The notes below the pieces were generated by a model. The model did no database searches. It was given only the letters and a program-made list of their open reading frames with translations, and had not been told where the DNA came from. Position numbers and translations under genes: made by a program. 64,000 bases of DNA, taken from contig NW_023503302.1 of NCBI RefSeq assembly GCF_014529535.1, positions 2,929,852-2,993,851 of the forward strand, read 5' to 3'. Shown here piece after piece: positions 44,825 to 58,600 of this stretch; positions within the stretch are counted from its first letter, which is position 1; each line of letters starts with the position of its first letter. This DNA comes from Bradysia coprophila (Eukaryota > Arthropoda > Insecta > Diptera > Sciaridae).

Positions 44825-47206
44825 ACTCAGTAAACTACACATAGCGACGTGAAGGAGACTCATTCCAATTTTACTTTTTTCATTGGTCAAGTTTGTCAAT
44901 CACAAACGAATAGAAAATTTGAATTATTTTCCTTTGCGTCGAATGTGAAAGAAGTTAAAAAAATAAACAAACATTTAAATGTAAATAAACAATCGAAGCA
45001 CAAAAGAAGAATTTTATTTAATAGTTAAAATAAATTGTAATTGTAGTTTCACACAATGATGACGAGAAAACTACGCGATCTCGCATCAGCAGTTTCTTGC
45101 ATTCTTATGTAGATTAGAGCGAGTGAGAAACCGACTCTAAGAAAAATAATCAAAAATTTTGATTCAAAATCAACAGACACAATTAACTGAGATGCAACTT
45201 AACTCATTAATCAATTTTAATTCTTAAGTAGTGTTTTAAAATCAAGGACATTTTTCGATTAAATTTATCAGTTTTAAGTAGCGTACCGTTTGATTAATAT
45301 TTAAAATGGAGTCGTTTATTATCGATGTTTATTTGGATAATCATTTATCGGGGTTCGAGGAATCGTGTTCGACCACGGCAGAGTAAAATAAATCTTACTT
45401 CACTCTGCCGTGATTCGACTTTACTTTGCGGGTAAATAAATTTGGCTGAAATTTACAAATGCAAGAAATTAGCGAAGGAATGCACCAACACACTCTCACT
45501 ATTACAGAAAAATATCTTTCAAAATACCCCAACACACACTCGATGTGTGTTTTCTCTTGGGTTTCGCCTTCGCCTGCGCGTGCACAGTGCACACACATCT
45601 TGTGTGCATCGTGGTATGTTGAAATATACTATTTTTCAACTCAAATCGTTGTTGATAAATAGGCCTACGGCCTCACTCGGTGGCATAATTAGCTATTTCA
45701 TTTCTCATTTCAAGTTAATTCCTGATTGATAACAGTCTTGCAACTTGAACACATTTCATCACACAACCGGAATATTTTGAAGCGGAATGCAGAATAAAAC
45801 TTTTGGGTCGATTTACTGAATTTACCAAAACTGCTAAAATTAAACGAAGACTGAACTTAAAGCAAATCTTAGCGAATTTCGTGTGATCTTAGCGCATTTC
45901 GGTGAATCTACATCCCAGAAATACAGCCTGTGTGAACATTTTGCTAATAGATTGCCAAAGTAATATCTAAAGATCGATTGTGATTGTCGCAAAGAGTCGG
46001 ATAATCCGTACTGAGACGAAACGAAAACATTTTTCAACCGAAACATTACCACGAAGTAAATGAATTAAAAGGAACAAGATTCGGAGAAAAAGAAAACTTT
46101 CGATTTAAATGAAGCTAACAAGTCATTTATTTAATCGCTCTGCTATGAAGAAAAAGAAAACTTTCGAAAGCTCAATCGAAAATCGATAAATGTAAACTTG
46201 ACTGGCATCATCTCCAAGATGATTCAGATCGTTATGCAAATCTGTAATTAGATTATTCAATATAGTCGATGAAAATTATTCGTTTAGTCAAAATGTCGAA
46301 TAAGTCCATAAAAGGCACATAAACACATCAAAAAGTACTAATACTTTAATTGCCGGATTGCTGGTTGGTATGAATACTTATATGTGAATATTTAATAAAT
46401 GTTAATAGCCATATCCCGCAACCGCACAATGTGAGAACAACTAGTTAGTTTCAGAGTCATTTTTTTGTGAATTAAAAATTCCTTTTGTTTTCTGTCCGTC
46501 TCCCTAAATCTCATTAAGTTTCTAGTTTCAAATGAGAATAAAATCGGACGAAATTCGAGGAAATAATTTCCAGAGAATAGATTCTGTTTACCATAAATAA
46601 AGCACAAAGCGTTGAGTGAAAAAAGTATTTTATGTTAACAGTTGCCTCTAAGAGAATGAAAACAACAAAAATTTAACTTTTATACTTCACTTGTTATTTT
46701 AAAATGAGTTATTTTAGCTCCAATTTAACTATAAAACCGAAAATATAGATTTTGTTACTCAAATATAAGTTTGCTTGTTCTTTTATCCCAAGAAATACAT
46801 CGCGAGAACAGTGCAACAATTTTCATCGATTGTTTTCATTGATTGAATCATCTGCCATCGACAAAAACTTCAGGAATTAACGACAACTGATGTGATCTGA
46901 TATAAATAGTAAAAAAAAATGTTTAAAAAACTGAAATACAAGATTCAAAATGAAGTCAAATAATGTATCCAATGGAGACGTTATAAGTGGAATTCTGAGA
47001 CTACTTTCATCAGAGCCCCAGCCCTTCTTTGCACCTAAGACCTTTGATCTGTGACATATCTGATTTTCTATTTCTACTGTTTGTAGAAGAACAGTCTAAG
47101 ACAACTGATCAAATCACGAAGTCAGTGGCCAAACCTCTAGCCGAAACTAGCTGAAACAAATGTGAGTGAGTGGACATTTCTTCATGTGTCATATTCAGCT
47201 ACAACT
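44825..47206. other. Gene-free stretch
   Basis: A small hairpin is at about 45375-45412 (CACGGCAGAGTAAA with TTCACTCTGCCGTG). No supported gene, RNA or larger repeat. Confidence 0.5.
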
Positions 47207-47973
47207 GCGGCAAGCAGTTTTTGCTTGTAGGTCGGCCACATTTCAACATATTTCGTCTGTTTTAGCTTTATTAGATAGGTATTGACTGTACCAATCAGGG
47301 AAAAAAAATTTATGAAATTATGTTCTCCGGAGCGTGAGCTAGGTCTCTTGGAGTGAGCTCTTATCTGGCTACTCGGAAGTACAGTGAACGTGGTGTATTT
47401 TGACAATATCGCAAGTAAATTTTGACCGAATTTCATGAATTTTTTTTTGTTTGAAAGGTATTAACGAATGTAAAGCGTCGGTACTATTTCCGGTCTCCTA
47501 ACAAAATGGCTGCCGGCGGCCATATTGGATTTTAGTAAAACGATATAAAGTGGGAAAAATGATGCTTAGAGAGTTTCTGTTAACATGGAAATAATTTGTT
47601 ATGTGTGTGGGGTTTCAGGGATTCCATATACGGACATCTAAATATACCTATATACAGCTATATTGAGCAATATACAGGCATGTAGAGCTATATAATAGCA
47701 TATATTTATCTGTGAAATGTTTATTTATAGTGAAATATAGTTAAATATAGCGGTATATAGCTGTTTAAATAGGAATTTATGAAATTTGTCTTCGTACGGG
47801 GCTGTCTATATTGCCTCCGGCAATTTAGTTGTATATGATAACAAGGCAAAGAGTGGATAATGTAAGTGATTTTAAAGGGAGAATAGTTTTTCAGCAGAGA
47901 AGAAAATGAAGTAAGAGAAATGAAGAGTTTCACATTAAAGGCTTTTGATACGAATAGGTGTTTCGTACGGGTC
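47207..47973 (+). mobile_element. Repeat A, copy 3 (5'-truncated)
   Basis: It starts at GCGGCAAGCAGTTTTTGC, equivalent to about 12500 in copy 2. It keeps GGAGCGTGAGCTAGGTCTC, GGCTGCCGGCGGCCATATTG and the ATATAGCTAT-rich tract, and ends in the same terminal repeat TTCGTACGGGTC (47962-47973). Similarity to copy 2 is high over its whole length. Confidence 0.8.
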
Positions 47974-50900
47974 GGCGTTAGCTATGTTTTTTTATTTTTT
48001 TTTGAAAAGTTAACAGTTTGGTGAGTTTGGTCCAAATGGAAAAGCGCGCGCACTTCAAAAATCAAAAAAATAATTGACTGGAGTCAGAATGTTTGGAGAA
48101 AATTCTTTAAGGCTATTAACCATCTGTTATCGACAGTAACGACAAAAAAGTGGTCTAATTTAACAAAAGTTGTGATAAAATGAATGAAATAAAAAAAATT
48201 TGTAACAAACATTGTGGGAGAGGGTCAAAGGTTCAACTATAGAGTGATTTTATTGGTGCTTGACCTCTGCAAAACTTTTGTACGTTAGATTAAATGAGGT
48301 TTATGTTACCAATTTTGAACGTTGAACGATTTGCTTTCAATAATACTTTCCATTGAGATCTCGTATTACTTGCATGAGTGCTTCAGTTTGTTCATCAATT
48401 TTTTTTTATTAGGATGCTAATATCAAAAGGGGAGCGTTTTGACACGCTCATCTAACTCCAACCAACATATTTTGCATTTGTTATTTCAATTTGTTCAACC
48501 ACTTTTATAGACTTCATCATGCAAAAAGTGAGTTTCTATTTTAATTTGGCCCGATTTTAAACGAACGTTCAAATACTTCCCAGTACCGAAAATTGTTTAT
48601 CTAAACGAATTTAATACGAAACTACAGAGTAATTTTAACTTTGAAGACCAAGTTTGATTGCTAGAATTTGAATGCATAAGTTGAAATGCAATAAAATTAC
48701 GGATAAAGAGTCGAAAACGATATTCATAAAGAGACGATTGTTCGCCAGTGCCCTACTGGGAAGTCGACGTATTTCCAATGACAATAGATTTGTTTTTATT
48801 CTCTACTCCACTCAACTCCGGTAAAGACATGAAGGGGGAGCTCTTCAACCGGTTTCTACGGATAAATTTTGTTTCCATTAATGTTGCATACGTTGCCACA
48901 ATATATGCTGAGGAAATATTTCATTTTTATATTTTGTAATAAGTTTCTTCTTAATTCTTTTCTTCTATTTCATTTTTACCAACCAAAAAAAAATATGAAT
49001 TTTTCAGCTGAATAAGTGAAAATGCTGCTTGTGTTCGTTTGCATTTTCGACAAATTTATGTTCGCTGTACAAACAAAACCCCCAACAAACATACACAAAA
49101 TATATTGTCGTCTTGCACATCTCCAATTAAACTCTATAGCACACATAATACAATAACTGACAAAAAGTGATTTGCATAAGTGAAAAGTTTAAAGTAAAAA
49201 TATAAAAGAACACGGAAAATATAATTTATCATTAAATATAGACAACACACACGCATATTATGTATACTGAGTGACGTTTTAGTAATAATTTTCCGAAAAA
49301 TAAATGTTGCCAACATTTTCCATTACCCATTTATATATCATCCATAAAAGCCAATAAAATTGAGTCTGAAAAACCATCAATCATCTTCACCATCTCGACC
49401 AAAAATATTCGCGGTACCAAGTTTTTTTTTTGATGGTTTAAGACGAAGCAGAATAAAAAAAAATTCTATCTTACTTTCTCTACTCTCGTGTAGCAAACTT
49501 GTGTGCTAGCGCCTGTTTTGTGTATGAGATTTGCTATTGCCATTCCATTGAAATTTTCGTTAACATTACATATATATACACAACATAGACACACTCTCTC
49601 TCATGTCTCAAGTTAAGTTTGTTTTTCTTAAATCTTCGGTGGTTTTACATTTTTATTTTCATTTTGTGATGACGAAAATTCCACATCAGCAATCATAAAT
49701 ATAGAACCAAAAAGGAATATTACGGAGGAATATTTTTCGGTGAATATAAAATTCTATTAGACACGCTTTTCAACATAGTCATTCATATCGCAACTTTTGA
49801 ACTTAACTTACAGCGGCATGTTATTATATTCGAATGAATATAGACACCCGTTGAAAAATCCTTCTTTGCTTCGCATGTAAGTAAGTAAGTTGATGCCAGT
49901 ATAGGAGAGAGTATGTGATATTAGTATATACATATATATATATAATAGCCTTCGCTTACTTCTATATTACCATATCTATCTGACTGTATTACTGTGGTGT
50001 ATTATTTTTGTATATTTTTTTCAGTGCTCACGGTAAGAGCTGCTGATGGTATGAAAGAAATCATCCATTTAGCCTCCTTATGTAATATTTTCGGTAAGGA
50101 TTTAAGTATCAGTAGAATCATGGCAAAGATATATTTTTGATCCGTCGCGCCTATATATTGAATATTGTTGCGTGTAGTTTGTATGATATGTGTGTGTTGC
50201 ATATGGGGGGGAGGGGAGTAAAAGTAAAGTATAATGCGACAAATATATTCTAGTCGCGAGAATATTATACGAATATGTGTTATGTTATGTTAAGGTGGGA
50301 AAATGAGGCCATAGATATAAAATTTGAATTATATCCTCTGCCTGCCACTAGTTCACGAAAAGAAGAAAGAAAAAAAAAAGAAAAAAGAAATATCCCCCGA
50401 ACAAAGTGATGAAAAACAAGACGAAGAATGAAGCAAGAAGTCCCATTCTAATACGGATATATGCCCGTGTGGAAATGAGGATTTCTTTACATTTTTTTTT
50501 TTAAATTTATTATTCTCATGAGGATATTTTTTGACTCTTTTTTTTCTATAGAACATCATATGTTCGGTGATATATAAGTCAAGTAAAAGATAGGAACGAA
50601 GTGTAAAAAAAGGGTTATGAATATTTCATAGACTTAATCGATTTATAACGTTTTGAATATGAAATGCGAAATTATGTCAAAAAATCGTTTTATTGAGATT
50701 CATTGTCGATTTGAATTATTTCTGGAGAAATAAATATGAAAAATGTTGAAGGCGTTTAAAGAAAAGGTATAATATTTGCGGCTATAAAATAAATAATAAT
50801 TTATTCGAATCCGAATTGACTGGAGGAGAGAAGAGAAGAAGAAGAAAAAAAAAACTGATTTATTGAACTACTTTCGATGATTCTATATTGAATTTTTTTC

Positions 50901-51975
50901 TTTTCGTTGGGCATGTGAAATACACGCATGAAATAATACAAAATACAAAATGTATAAATAGTGTCATCTCCGGGACTCCATTCGGAATTCAAATCAAACC
51001 ACAATAAAATATTTTTTCCAAAATTCTAACGAGCAAAATCCCTCTTCAGTTTCAAGTTGTGAGAAAATGAAAATCCCTTAAAGTTGCACATAATTTTTTT
51101 TTTACTTTTTCGGAAAAAGAAATATCGAGAAATGACGTACCAGCATAACTGGTTCATCAGCAGCGCTGAGTCTGCATCTCATCAGCACATACAGTGGCAT
51201 CTGCTTCTGAAAAGTTTCGCTGCATGACTTTCGATTATTTCGTAAAACTTTTCACATAACAGCTTCGAAAAAAATAAATTCCAGTGTGGAAATATTCATT
51301 TTGATGGGTGCACAAAAATGTGTTGTCAGGTCAGGTTGTCTCGTACGTACTGACAATTTTCACATCTCCTGTGAAAAATCAACCATTTGGATACTAGTTT
51401 GGCTACGAAAAATACTTTGATGAACAATTTTTTTTATTTTGGAGAATATTCCTCGAGAGTTAATTCCAGCGAATTCAATGTTCAGTGAAACGATTAATAC
51501 CTACAGATACCTAAACTAACTCCATCGGCGACTGAGGAATCTTCAATATTTCTAGCAAATGACTTGGCATGACTTGACTTGATAATTTAACTATTCGATA
51601 GCGGAACGTTGCCTTAACGTTGATGGAAGACAATATTACCTGATTACCTTGTTGTTTCGAATTGGATTTAATTTTCATTTAATTTATCCATGCATTGACT
51701 GTACCGATGCTTATTCATTGCACGGTTTGTTTACTTCCTAATACCTGTTTGTTTCCTGATACTGGTACAGAGAATAGATTCACGAGTGTTTGCACGTACC
51801 CACAATATGGTGACTATTCAATTAATTATATTTTCCAGGCCGCTGAGCATAATTTTCAGATAGCAATATTATTGATGATATTGCAGAGATCGTTTTTTTT
51901 ACTGAATACATAATTTGAAGAGCCCTTTTTCGTTTGGAGAAGAAGACATTTAACAAACAACATTAATAGCTATTG
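47974..51975. other. Gene-free AT-rich stretch with microsatellites
   Basis: A (TA)n run is at about 49925-49945 and a (GTAA)n run at 49877-49890. Long poly-A and poly-T tracts occur near 50365 and 50490. Short frames exist but none looks coding. Confidence 0.5.
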
Positions 51976-52063
51976 GAGTTTTGTCTTGCTCAATTTATCG
52001 ATCCATTAACCAAATAAAAAACAATAATTACGATAAACGATAAATTGAGCAAGACAAAAACTC
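51976..52063. repeat. Inverted repeat, 25-bp arms
   Basis: GAGTTTTGTCTTGCTC... (51976-52000) pairs with ...GAGCAAGACAAAAACTC (52038-52063), with one extra A in the right arm and a loop of about 37 bases. Confidence 0.75.
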
Positions 52064-52184
52064 TAATTTTCAATCACGATCAACAAAACTACCACTTTTG
52101 GTTATCAAATATTAATAGCTATTTTGGATGCATGTACCGAAATGGTGTTCTTTGCATGGTTAACAAATCGTGTGCGTAATAGTA

Positions 52185-52289
52185 TATTTCGTACCTAGGA
52201 CTAAAAGTATTTTTTTAGCGTGTGAGAGCCGAAGGCGAGGTCTGGAATCGAATACTCTAAAAAAGACTTTTAGTCCGTGGTACGAATAA
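52185..52289. repeat. Foldback element with GAGCCGAAGGCGAGG core
   Basis: The arms CGTACCTAGGACTAAAAG... and CTTTTAGTCCGTGGTACG pair. The core is near 52226-52240. A second small hairpin with a GTGCGACGAAGTCACAC loop follows at about 52295-52345. Confidence 0.65.
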
Positions 52290-55200
52290 TATTTTTCATA
52301 CTGAGAAAAAGTGCGACGAAGTCACACTTTTCGGGTCCTAGGTATGAAAAACAACATATTCTGGCACATGCTAAACGACTTTTTATTAGCGAAGGGCACG
52401 AGCCGAAGGTATGTTCTAAAATAGTGTTCAATTAATAGTTATTTGTTCACGGAGGGGAAAAGAAGAGTCAGAAATTTAAATTCGATGGTATCGCTACGCT
52501 CTGGCCACAAGTCATAAAACGAATTTTCTTACTTTTTTCTGAAGTAAGCAAAATGATTTTCGGAACAAAGTGCGATGTGAAAAGGCCTTTTCGAAAATGA
52601 TAGAAACGCTATTTATCTAAAATTTCCTTAAATTTCCTAAAATCCATCGTCCAAGACACAGACATAAATAACTATTGTTGATTTCTCCGTAACCGTCACC
52701 TCACCTCGTTATTGTTTAGTAGAATGGTGTGCAACAAATTGATGTGTTTGTTTCGGAGATAAAAACGGCATTAATTTAACGTTCTGCTCACCTCTAGGAG
52801 AAAATAAAAAAAAAATCCAAATAAGTCGATTCGCGTTTCTCGTTCTTCATACCAAGTAACACCAGGGCACTAGAAAAATAGAGGCGCTGGAAAGTCTTGA
52901 ATGAAATAAATTAATCTATTTTTGAATAAATTAAATTTTTTGGGCGCTGAGAAGGCTTAGCCCGGCTCTGGACGTAGCGAAACGGAATTTTTCGCAACCA
53001 ACATCGCCATTTGCATCGAAGTAGTTATTTTAAAACCACAAACTGAGTTAAAAATGCAAACATTTCCATCAAGGTTGAGAGTATATCGCTTTTAGCAACT
53101 TTTGATAAATTCCATTTATGTTCCGTATCTATATTTAAAGTTCATTTAACAGCTAACCACAAAAAAGCTCGAAAAAAACTTTTTTTTTATAAATTACAGA
53201 AATTTGATCTTTTAATGAAACATAACCCAGCGTATTTCAAGCATAATTTATGTATTTAGCGAATTTTTTTCCACCCGTACTTCTTATTACGAAAATAGAG
53301 AAACATCAGCATGAAAAACAACCTCTCAGATAGCGATTATCATACACGAAGGTAACAATTTCAATTGAAGAATAAGTTATTTTTATGAGTGTTATTTCTA
53401 TCAACAAAAACGAAAAAAAGAAGAAGGAAAAACACTCCAAAAAGAAATCAAAGTATATAAAAAGGAATGGGGAAAACATTTTACATTTCGTATGCAAAAT
53501 CAAACTTGCTGCGAGAAAGAAAAAAGTATTCAAATGTTGAACAGAAGAAGTTGGAAGAAAAAAGTTGCAACGAAAATCAGTATGGGGAAATTAAACGATG
53601 GAATTTTGTTTTCTCGGCTATTTATATAAAATTGACTGTGTGCCACTGAGCTTGAGACTGTCACGTGCTCAACTACACCTCACTGAGCATTGCACTTTTG
53701 TGATTGACTGTCTCCACCCCCGTGTTCTGTATTTCAAATTTACATATTTGGAGTGTATCTGAAACTTTAACAGCCAAAGAATAACAAAAACTGAATGTTG
53801 GCAAAACTTTCGTCGTTCATGCGAGTCTTGAACAGTTCAGAAGATGAACATGCAAGCATTTATTGCACTCCAAAACCTTAGTAACATATAAGTTTAAACT
53901 TCATTACTAATTGAAATACAACTTTACTTAATTATTGACAATAGAAAATGTCTTTGTAGAATACCAAAACGTATTTCATGCTACCGTATCATTTATCACC
54001 AGGTATGCATAGTATGTGCAGTGAAAAACAAACTTCCTTTTTCTGTGACGGTACACCTTATACAACAGACTGGTTCTTCAATTAAAAGTACAAACATTTA
54101 TCACGTGACATGTTTGTATCATTTTCGTTGTTGTTGTTACTATAGAACCGGGGCTCTTTTACTATTACATTTTGCTGAAGTTGTGCATTGTGATAAGTCG
54201 GATTAACGGTTAAGTTTAGGATTTTAATTAAAAATTTAAACTTTAGCGGAATCAGAACTTTCGAAAATCATCTCTAACCCGATGCAATTTCAATCTTATG
54301 TATATTATCACAGCGGTAAACTGTTACAGTTTCCCTCAGTGATAAAATAATTTTGCACTTACGGAAATTACCTTTTTATTAAGTACTCAGGTAGGTAACG
54401 TTCATCCAAATATAGAAACGTTTCATAATTAAATTACTGTTAATTATCCACCTATTACGCCAATTACGGAATTCGTTATTTTTTCCTGCTACTGTAGCAA
54501 TATTAGACATACTGGAATAGCCATTACAAAAAATGTCTACTTAAATAAAAAAAACGCATGAAAAATCACGGAATTTGTAATAATTAGCGTAATAAGTAGT
54601 TATGTGGAAGTTAGAATGTTTGCAATAATTACGTTTCTTGAAGAGTTCTTTTAATTCAATCGATAGGATTCGAAAACGTTTGATTTCATTTCGCAAATTT
54701 CAAAATTTTCAAATTTCGAAACTGTGATTTTCCAAACAAGTTCAATGAATTGATTTCTGTTTACGCTACGCCGAAAGTAGCTTTCGCAAGTTTGACATTT
54801 CAAGACAATTGATTTACATAACTAAGTTTCAGTTACAACATTTTAAAAGCTCAGTAAAAGCTTTTTGAAAGTTTAAATTTCTTTAATAATCCGACTATAC
54901 GTTTGAGGTGATTCTCTTTTTAATGTATCAACACCGGTTGTAACAATGTCTTTCGTAATATGTTTGACCATACCAAATTTATGGCTGCGCATATGGATTC
55001 TAAGACAGTTAAGACTGAATCAAGGGTGTTACAAAATTTCGTAACTGGGGAGAACGTAGCAGAGCTCTCAAATTTTTCTAAAATTAGACGGAAATCGTTA
55101 CTCCCGGATTGATCCTCCTCGTCAACACAACTACTATTGCCCCGAAAGTACCATGACCTAACTAGAACTTAACGGCAATGCTCTTTCTAGCATCGATGCT

Positions 55201-55403
55201 AACAATGACGGAGACCATTTCTTATATGTCCGTATCTGTATATGTCCCTCTACTGTGTCAAATAAACATTTCTAATTTTGAATTTAGAAAAAGTCTTTCT
55301 TATACTGCCATCAGCGTTCATGTTTCTTTTGGATCAATGATCAATTTGAGAAACTGAATTTCATAAATTGATCCTCATTTTGTTCGAATGAATCATAAAA
55401 ATC
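52290..55403. other. Gene-free stretch
   Basis: AT-rich; nothing supported. Confidence 0.5.
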
Positions 55404-55600
55404 AGTGACATATTTCTGGCCAAGACATTTCTTAAATTGATTTTTTACCATGAAGCCATGATGGCTCATTTTTGCCTAAATGGAGAAAAATGTAGATCTG
55501 GTTGTGTTCTACATTTTTCTCCATTTGACCAAAAATGAGCCATCATGGCTTCATGGTAAAAAATCAATTTAAAGAATGTCTTGGCCAGAAATATGTCACT
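55404..55600. repeat. Long hairpin, about 93-bp arms and a short loop
   Basis: AGTGACATATTTCTGGCC at the left is mirrored by GGCCAGAAATATGTCACT at the right end. The whole arm pairs, with differences only near CATTTCTT/CATTCTTT and TTGCCTAAAT/TTGGTCAAAT. The loop is about 11 bases. It is either a foldback element or a hairpin-RNA locus. Confidence 0.85.
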
Positions 55601-58600
55601 AAGTTTTTTGATTAAAAGGCAGAATTTTTCGGAATTAAAATTCCCAAAATAAGCGCTACGGATGTGATGTTGATGTTCGAATTCTGATTGAGGAGCGGAT
55701 AAAGAATAATATCCTTTGTCACTCCTATGGAAATCTTTAAATCATTCTTTGAAAAATTGGAAAAATCTTTTGATTCCCCAAAACTCCTTCAAAAATCCTC
55801 TAACATTCCAAGAAAAAGGCTTCATATCGTCTGAGGATTTTCTTTTATAGAAATTCACTCAAATTAACGATTATATCCTCCTCGTTTCCAATAGCGAATC
55901 GTTTGGTATACCTATTACGATTCGGTCTTCATTTTCCATGATTCATCTATTTCAAACAGCTATCATGCTATGGATGAATAGCTAGTCTTTTACAAATTGC
56001 ACAACCCACTGAAGTGTTTGTCATAAACTTTGCTGCTCTAATTGGTGTCATTATAATCTTTCATTATCGGTCTTAACAACCATCTGATGTGTCGGCGTTT
56101 CGGTAGAATATCTATGGTTGCAAAAACGATTAAGATTACATTCTCTGAGACATTATCTATCCTATCTACCTCAGCATTCGCAGTTGTGTACAGCTGGTGT
56201 ATGGTGTTAAAATTATACAAATTGGAATTTTAGCTGGAAAAAATGTTGCTCATTTTGAATTTGTATGAATCCTTGACCTCATACGTCGCTCACGAAACAA
56301 ACTACCACTGGAGAATACGCTGCTCGTCAAAACTTCATTGAATAGTTATCTACGTACCTGTTTTGAACGATTGATTTTTGGTAATTTACGAGCTGTACAA
56401 GCGAAACCATACGTATACAACTTTTCATACAAAGGGACGAAAAACTGAGAAAAAGTGGTCCCGTAGTACGGAAATTCTACTCTCTAACGTGTGCGACGTA
56501 TAAAGTTACCTCAGTGACGTTCATTTTACTGGGCTTAGAGGTGTATAATCTTACGAGCCTAAGTCAAAGGTTTCTAAAAGTGGGAGTGATGTTATTGTGT
56601 GATGTTTTTACATATATACAAATTGTAATCTTTGGCATTATTCCTAACCCAAAAGTGAATGCCACTAAATTAATAAATCTCCAAACATCTCCATAAAACT
56701 ATTTTTTGTACACAAAATAGGATACGAAACGAATTCAAAATTTTGAATTCATTTCCAGCAATAATTTCGAAATAAAAATTCGGCTCACTTAACGAAACGT
56801 TTGATATCATGCTATCTCTTCAGAGCCCTAATTGGTACTATGATTTCGTTGTGTATTGCACATTTCATTTCGTTGAGATTGTTATGTGTGCTGCTTTTTT
56901 TGTTGTTGCAACGAGAAGAAAGAATCGTTTGCTCATCTTAGTTCTCATAAATGTATACACCGCTCCTGCATCAACAACATATTTCCATGTACCCCCGCAG
57001 AAATGTAGCTCTCTTCTTGTACCGAAATTTCTATCCTTTTCGATGCTCTCGTATATTCGCAGCAAACTGTGTTTAAACATTTTCTTTTCCTACCATATTC
57101 ACCATTCTATACCGACCGACCGACTACCATCGAACCGTTTTCCCAGTTGGATATTCAGTTAGTATTAAGCGTTCAACGGAAAAGGACACCGAACAAAAAC
57201 CATCAACAGTGGGAAAAAGGGCATAACCAAAAAAAGCTTTCGTATATCTTTGACGATATTTTGAGTGGATGCTGTGATTTCCGACTATAATACACTGGAA
57301 TCAGTATGTGAATTGAAAAAGTCGAGATTGACAAAATAAAAGCGATTCGAAACATACAACAATATAAAGAGGAGAAATTTTTAGGTATTGGAAGCTTTTG
57401 TCGGATAATATGTGTGTATAGATAAAAATATACTCTTGAAGTTCTTGAATGACATAGAGCACTCTGCCTATAACTGAATATATACTCATGGACACATTTT
57501 TTTTCATTCTATGGTGAAGAGGATATAGTTATAGCCCCTTGTGTACAATAAAATTAAAACGAATGAATTGGCAATTGATTGTGAATTGAAATGGGGAACA
57601 AAAAGGAAAAAAAAAGTTGTGTTAGGGAGGTTCTGTGTTGAAGTTTGAATTGTTTTGTGAAGTGAACGAAAATAAAAATAAAATAAAATAAAAAAAAAAT
57701 TTAATGGAAAAAATCAAATTGATAATGTAAACGGTTACAGAGTGGATGATTTGTTTTTGTAGATTATATTGGACTTACTACTTGGAAATCGTTTAACAAA
57801 GGTAGGATTTAAATTGTATTTTCTTCAATTTTTTTTGATTTTTTATTCGTTTTTTTTATTGTTGTAAATTGAATAATTAAATAAAGAGTTTCCTTGTGCT
57901 TTCAATGATGATTTTTGTTCTTCCTCAAAATAGAGACAGACTTTTTATCTTTATTTATTTCTGTGCTGAATTGTTATAAGAGGGTCGTATTGTTTGTTGA
58001 GTAATTTTTTCTATTCTAAAAAAAACGAAAATTTTCGCTCTTAACAATTCATTCTTTAACGATTCAATTCGTATTTAATTTTTATAAATGGTGTTTTGTT
58101 ATTGTTTGCTTATGTTTTATTAAGCAAATTTTACTTAAAAAAATAAACGAAGAAATTTAATTCAATTCAGTTTTGTCTTCTAAAATCGAATCTAGATACA
58201 CACAATTTTTTTTATTATTCTGCGTATATAATAAGCTTTATACTTCATAAATGCTTATTGTATATTCAAGCAGTGAAATGTTTGCCATCGAAAAGTACAA
58301 AAATGTTTTTTCTTTTACAAAAAAAAAAAACTTCGTATAAAATTGTAAGCATACTTTAAGTGGATACTTAACATAATTATATATTTTTGCACGTTTCTTC
58401 CCTTATTTAACAAAATGTCTTAAACTTGTAAAGCTTCCCCTAATTCGTGTGAATCTCAACTGGTTTTTAAAATTTATATAAAATCCGTTATGAGACGTCA
58501 AATCTTTTTTTTTTCAATGAGACAAAAAACATTTTATATTTTAGTTACGCTGGTACTTTATTTGCGCAAAATTTACTTATATTTGAACGGGTAGAACGTA

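Noticed and set aside
56038-56220. RRHIRWLLRPIM segment recalling the RRWWVRP word of Harbinger-type transposases
   Set aside because: Only a dozen residues match loosely; no catalytic motif nearby.
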